A stretch of 8,517 nucleotides of DNA from an archaeon (GTDB lineage Archaea > Asgardarchaeota > Hermodarchaeia > Hermodarchaeales > Hermodarchaeaceae): assembly GCA_016550395.1 (NCBI GenBank), contig JABXGY010000012.1:1-8517 (forward strand), read 5' to 3'. The notes below the pieces were generated by a model, which saw nothing but the letters and a program-made list of their open reading frames with translations, was not told where the DNA came from and ran no database searches. Position 1 is the stretch's first letter. Each line of letters starts with the position of its first letter. This document shows, one piece after another, positions 5,335-8,517 of the stretch. A program made the translations under genes and the position numbers.

Positions 5335-5428
5335 GGGCGGAGACTAGAAGAATCGTCAACAGCTGGGTGGCATGTGACAATCCCGCCAATGCGACCATAC
5401 TTCCAATAGCTTCTCGTTATCTCCGCCC
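5335..5428 (+). ncRNA. Candidate structured RNA closed by a 9-bp stem, class unknown
   Basis: GGGCGGAGA (5335-5343) pairs perfectly with TCTCCGCCC (5420-5428), enclosing 76 nt. Bases 5329-5428 are 57% G+C by direct count, far richer than the AT-rich sequence on the left. Possible inner helices are GGTGG (5366-5370) with CCGCC (5383-5387), TCGT (5353-5356) with GCGA (5391-5394), and ATAGC (5406-5410) with GTTAT (5416-5420). Each inner helix contains one G-U pair that would become an A-C mismatch on the other strand, which favours the plus strand. A TATA-like element sits at the right distance upstream. It does not fit a tRNA, 5S rRNA, SRP RNA or box C/D RNA. The 3' end is uncertain; the next T-run on this strand is at about 5516-5521. 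Alternatives are a leader structure of the glycosylase mRNA or a small transposon remnant. The rest of the gap (5429-5510) shows no gene. Confidence 0.4.
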
Positions 5429-5510
5429 ATCTAAGAGAAGCAGCCCCAATATGTAGTGAAACTCTATAAGGTCTACTATACCGGCATCACGTATCTATAC
5501 CATCAGATAT

Positions 5511-6311
5511 TCAAAGTTTTTGAAGGAATGATTTGATGGCATTGTTGAATTGCTCTGGTTGTTCTAACATCACCATATGACCAGCATTTTCAATGATTAC
5601 CAATTCAGTATTTGAAATACGATCAGCAAGGAATTGAAACCACTTGAGGGGTGCGAGTTGGTCTTCATCACCCACGATGACTAGGGTTGGTATTTGGATT
5701 TGGTCGAGTAGCTGTCGAACATCAAAATTATTACAAGCATTAAAATCAGCATAAGCCACTTCAGGATTACAGTGAAAACATTCCTGCTTGACAAATTCAA
5801 CGAGTTCGGGATCCGCAGTAGATCCAAACCCAAGCTGACCAATAGTAAGTTCTATGCCCTCATGGTAATGGCTACGGATGCCCTCTAAAATCGCTGGAAA
5901 GACTCCCATTTTTGCCCCAGTTCCAACTAAGATAATACCCTCTAAAAGTTCACTGTAATCTAGGGCTAGCTGAAGGCTGATTGCTCCACCGATGGAGTGT
6001 CCCAGAGGAATGAAGCTATTCATATCTAATTCTTGAATGAGTTGAGCGATGATATTTGCCAACCGCTTAATAGATATCTCACCATCCAATTGTTCGGATT
6101 GACCATGACCAGGTAAATCGAGTAAAACGAGTTGACACTCCTCAGCTAAGCTGTCTTGGTATTGCCATTGGTGGTGGCTTTGCATCGAGCTATGGATTAA
6201 GACCAAAGATAATCCGTGACCCTGAATTTGATAAAATAGCTGTTTGTCTTCAATGACGTGAAATGGCATAGTTAATCGATAGTGGTCGTATGATGTTTTA
6301 TTTAATCTCAT
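5511..6311 (-). CDS. Alpha/beta hydrolase fold protein
   Basis: This 266-residue single-domain alpha/beta hydrolase has no signal peptide and is probably cytoplasmic. The catalytic set is complete: nucleophile Ser106 in GHSIGG (104-109), acid Asp217 in VGDED (213-217) and His245 in ENAGHMVMLEQP (241-252). The DLPGHGQS motif (65-72) is also present. The oxyanion turn reads LIHSSMQSHHQW (38-49): the usual His-Gly is His-Ser here. A helical cap lies at about 132-195 and contains Cys178, Cys181 and Cys193. The ATG at 6309-6311 is used, but Met15 (MPFHVIEDKQLFYQ, ATG at 6267-6269) is an equally reasonable start since neither has a clear SD. It follows the second ABC permease gene by 55 nt on the same strand and may be co-transcribed with the transporter. 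The substrate (ester, amide, haloalkane, C-C bond) cannot be told from these motifs. Confidence 0.88.
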   Translation of the reverse strand: MRLNKTSYDHYRLTMPFHVIEDKQLFYQIQGHGLSLVLIHSSMQSHHQWQYQDSLAEECQLVLLDLPGHGQSEQLDGEISIKRLANIIAQLIQELDMNSFIPLGHSIGGAISLQLALDYSELLEGIILVGTGAKMGVFPAILEGIRSHYHEGIELTIGQLGFGSTADPELVEFVKQECFHCNPEVAYADFNACNNFDVRQLLDQIQIPTLVIVGDEDQLAPLKWFQFLADRISNTELVIIENAGHMVMLEQPEQFNNAIKSFLQKL

Positions 6312-6366
6312 CTTTCGTTATCAAGGCTACCAAATTCATTCCTCTTCAAATGCTCGAATTATCAGT

Positions 6367-7224
6367 TCAATAGAATATACACCTTGGTATTGATTTGTAT
6401 CTAGCCCCCTGCACCTTCATAACGATGGCGCCCCCGATACCGACTAGACGCGATAGACCATATACAATGATGAGCCAAAATACACCCAGCAAAGCCAGTG
6501 ATATTAGAAGTTCAGGCAGATAATAGCCTTGAAGAATCATTGCGGGAACAAAATAAAGATATTGGAAAGGGAGGAGACTTAGAACGATTTGAATAGCTGG
6601 TGGATAGAAGCTGAGTGGAATTAGCCCACCGCCTACAATGGCCATCAACAAGCTGAACAGGTGCCGTAACCACCATTGGTGACTCACCCAAAACGCTGCT
6701 AGGGCCATAGTAAAAATTAGTAGAAAGGCTATAAGATAACCGAGATAAAAGAATGGAATGAATAAGAGGATGTTGAGTAGCGAGGGTATTGGAAGTGGCA
6801 GGAAGATCATTGTGATCCCATAGGTGATAGCACCGAAGAAGAGGTAGAGGAGAGTTCGAGGGAGTTCTCCGAAGAATTTGAATCCTGCATAGTCAATTGG
6901 TTTTGCCAGATAGGATATGAGGGGACCTCGGACGATGTCTTTTTCCACTTCACCACTCAATCGATATACAGGGATAACGTGGTACATGATAACGGCAATG
7001 AAGAGATAACTAATCAGTTGTGGGAATGCAAACCCACCAATTACAGTGATCCCATTGAGAATCAAGGCTTGAAGGTAAACGATAGAGTAGACAAAGAAAA
7101 GGGCGATTAATTGGGCGGGGAAGTATGCAAAGGAAGTTAGAAATTCTATGGTATATTGGCGCATATTTCGAAATGAAATTTCAGACACTGCTAAATAACT
7201 ACGAAATCGAGATCGTTGTACCAT
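6367..7224 (-). CDS. ABC-2 type transport permease (COG3694-like)
   Basis: This 285-residue integral membrane protein has about six helices (roughly 33-55, 68-87, 124-145, 150-178, 186-208, 240-262) and no signal peptide. The cytoplasmic segment GEVEKDIVRGPLISYLAKPIDYAGFKFFGEL (91-121) matches the E-x-x-x-G-x-L-x-x-x-L-x-(K/R)-P motif that ABC-2 permeases of this group use between helices 2 and 3. GGGLIPLSFYPP (198-209) matches the usual re-entrant region before the last helices. It works with the permease encoded just upstream and the ATPase before that, forming an export-type transporter of unknown cargo. The ATG at 7222-7224 is chosen: it lies 4 nt after the upstream stop, with GGAGG 8 nt before it inside the upstream gene. 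A TTG five codons earlier would overlap that SD. Confidence 0.85.
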   Translation of the reverse strand: MVQRSRFRSYLAVSEISFRNMRQYTIEFLTSFAYFPAQLIALFFVYSIVYLQALILNGITVIGGFAFPQLISYLFIAVIMYHVIPVYRLSGEVEKDIVRGPLISYLAKPIDYAGFKFFGELPRTLLYLFFGAITYGITMIFLPLPIPSLLNILLFIPFFYLGYLIAFLLIFTMALAAFWVSHQWWLRHLFSLLMAIVGGGLIPLSFYPPAIQIVLSLLPFQYLYFVPAMILQGYYLPELLISLALLGVFWLIIVYGLSRLVGIGGAIVMKVQGARYKSIPRCIFY

Positions 7225-7228
7225 TTTC

Positions 7229-8059
7229 TCAGCCTCCAACAGGTTGGTACCGTTTTACCCCCTTTGTCCATAGATAGCTGAATACGACACTCCATACTAG
7301 AACGAGTACACCTGCAATCCCAAAATAGACCAATGTTAATCCTAGCGGTAGTTGACCTAACATTATCATAGTTGGAATAGTAGAGATGAAAATTACTGGC
7401 AAGATGAATGTAAGGAAGTATTGAACACCAAGTGGCATAATGTCTATGGGCATTCGGGCAAAGTTCATTTCTATAGCATCAGAGACCTCGAGTAATCCTT
7501 GATTTCGTCCGATCCAAAAAGCCAAACAGCAGAGACAGCCCCAAAGGGTGTACAAGGCTGCTTGTCCAATAAGGAGGGCGATGACACCTAGCACTAAATT
7601 TATTGGGATAACCACTAGTCCAAAAGTAATCATAGAGAGGAAAAGCATAGCTCCTCCAATCGCCACTTGTAGCAGACCTCCAGCCCAAAAGTTCTGAACG
7701 AATATTTGGTAAATTGAACTTACAGGACGAATCCGGAATTCTTCTAATCCAATCTCTGTAATATACCAGTGAACTTCCCAAAGCCCCATATACGCAAATG
7801 AACCAAACCCCCAAGCAATTTCGGTTACGCCAATCAGAAAGGTTAGCTCAGCTCGACCCCATACAACCCACCCCACACCAGTTAGAACTGGGATTTGGTA
7901 TGTGATAACGTTCCAGAAGAACACATACAAGACAATGCTTATTACCGAGGTAGCGAAAGCTCCCCAAAGCTGAATTTTATCTTCTGCAGTACGAAGGAGC
8001 GAAAGACGAAGATAGCTAGGGAGTAGTTTCAGATGGCGGAGAATATCTTGAGTTCGCAT
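7229..8059 (-). CDS. ABC-2 type transport permease (COG4587-like, ABC2_membrane_6)
   Basis: This 276-residue membrane protein has about six helices (roughly 33-53, 68-90, 128-150, 152-180, 209-235, 240-265). Its amphipathic N-terminus (DILRHLKLLPSYLRLSLLRTAEDKIQLW) is typical for the group. The loop WYITEIGLEEFRIRPVSSIYQIF (98-120) is the counterpart of the G-x-L-D-x-x-L-x-R-P loop in its partner. The stretch ARMPIDIMPLGVQYFLTFILPVIFISTIP (201-229) fits the conserved proline-rich region before the last helices in COG4587/DUF990 proteins. The ATG (8057-8059) directly follows the TGA of the ATPase gene, and GGAGGT lies 7 nt upstream inside that gene, so the two are translationally coupled. It pairs with the next permease as a heterodimer. 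The cargo is unknown. Confidence 0.85.
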   Translation of the reverse strand: MRTQDILRHLKLLPSYLRLSLLRTAEDKIQLWGAFATSVISIVLYVFFWNVITYQIPVLTGVGWVVWGRAELTFLIGVTEIAWGFGSFAYMGLWEVHWYITEIGLEEFRIRPVSSIYQIFVQNFWAGGLLQVAIGGAMLFLSMITFGLVVIPINLVLGVIALLIGQAALYTLWGCLCCLAFWIGRNQGLLEVSDAIEMNFARMPIDIMPLGVQYFLTFILPVIFISTIPTMIMLGQLPLGLTLVYFGIAGVLVLVWSVVFSYLWTKGVKRYQPVGG

Positions 8060-8517
8060 TCAGGTTACCTCCAACAGTTGATTGATGGGACGTTCTTCGT
8101 CACCAAATATTTCGCGAATAATATCTTCGAGATTTGGTTCAGTAACTTCGATATCATCAACTGTCAGCATATCCATCAGTGTCTTCATGATATCACTGAC
8201 ATGTACTTGATCCTGATTGATTCGCAGATCGACTTGACCATTTTCGGCTTGGATATTAATTATACCTGGAGTTTCTTCGAGTTGGTGTTGCCAGTTAGCG
8301 ACATTTGCTCTTTTGTAGATAATTCGAATTTTGCGTTCGTTGCTCCATTGGTGTTTGAGTTGACGTTTTGGTCCGTCAAATTTTATGTGACCCTTTGAGA
8401 TCAGAATAATACGGTCACTAAGTTCTTCGACGTCGCGCATGCTATGACTACATAGGAGAACCGTAACTTTTTCGTCACGGTTCAAGCGGCGAATAAAATC
8501 CCGAATTCGTTTTTTCG
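8060..8517 (-). CDS. ABC transporter ATP-binding protein (COG4586-like), 5' part outside window
   Basis: The frame is open to the right edge, so only the C-terminal 151 residues are seen. The visible part starts in the helix after the Walker B region (KKRIRDFIRRLN), then VTVLLCSHSMRDVEELSDRIILISKGHIKFDGP. It contains the switch (H-loop) His in SHSM, the V-E-E-L-x-D-R-I segment and the G-x-I-x-x-D-G turn that ends ABC ATPase domains. Walker A, the Q-loop, the signature and Walker B lie outside. The C-terminal extension (about 100 residues, ending VDDIEVTEPNLEDIIREIF) is typical of ATPases that power paired COG4587/COG3694 permeases. An in-frame TTG at 8485 falls inside the conserved domain and is not the start. 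The last codons carry the GGAGGT ribosome binding site of the following permease gene. Confidence 0.88.
   Translation of the reverse strand, partial: KKRIRDFIRRLNRDEKVTVLLCSHSMRDVEELSDRIILISKGHIKFDGPKRQLKHQWSNERKIRIIYKRANVANWQHQLEETPGIINIQAENGQVDLRINQDQVHVSDIMKTLMDMLTVDDIEVTEPNLEDIIREIFGDEERPINQLLEVT

Noticed and set aside
5335..5428. tRNA or 5S rRNA
   Set aside because: The closing stem looks like an acceptor arm, but there is no T or A at positions 8-9, no D-arm or T-loop consensus and no CCA on either strand. A short GCGACCATAC resembles 5S rRNA, but no other 5S element is present.
5335..5428. Miniature inverted-repeat transposon
   Set aside because: The ends match at 14 of 18 positions when extended inward, which would suit terminal repeats, but the flanks show no target duplication and only one copy is in the window. 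Kept as an alternative only.
5478..5502. Direct repeat CTATACC
   Set aside because: Only short partial copies near 5476 and 5495, without further spacing or copies; consistent with chance in AT-rich sequence.

Overview
The window most likely comes from an archaeon of moderate G+C, possibly an Asgard-type or related lineage. The support is indirect. Intergenic regions carry TATA-like boxes about 25-40 nt before starts, with no convincing bacterial -35/-10 pairs. Several genes appear to start at TTG. The nucleoside phosphorylase and the DsrE-like protein look like archaeal versions. No rRNA, tRNA or universal marker is present, so the lineage is an inference and a bacterial source is not excluded.

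Layout, left to right. Positions 1-1078 hold two plus-strand paralogous membrane proteins of the DUF308/HdeD type, the first cut by the window edge. Each is followed by a clear stem-loop terminator. At 1077-2039 an unrecognised soluble minus-strand protein lies divergent from a plus-strand DsrE-like (YchN/COG1416) protein. At 2075-2956 there are three small minus-strand genes: a ten-cysteine desulforedoxin-like protein, a two-helix membrane protein and a small zinc-finger protein whose ribosome binding site sits in a hairpin. At 3123-5258 a compact minus-strand set runs Fpg/Nei DNA glycosylase, hotdog (PaaI-like) thioesterase, nucleoside phosphorylase. At 5259-5510 is an intergenic region with a G+C-rich block closed by a 9-bp perfect inverted repeat. 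It lies one archaeal promoter distance from a palindromic TATA element and is a candidate structured RNA. From 5511 to the right edge a second minus-strand set runs ABC ATPase (5' part missing), two ABC-2 type permeases of the COG4587/COG3694 kind, then an alpha/beta hydrolase.

How the genes work together. The ATPase and the two permeases form one exporter-type complex: the genes are adjacent, and the Shine-Dalgarno sequence of each permease gene lies inside the end of the gene before it. The glycosylase, thioesterase and phosphorylase are probably co-transcribed, with gaps of 23 and 55 nt, which links damaged-base excision to nucleoside breakdown only by context. The most interesting unexplained element is the candidate RNA at about 5335-5428, which appears to share a bidirectional promoter with the glycosylase gene.
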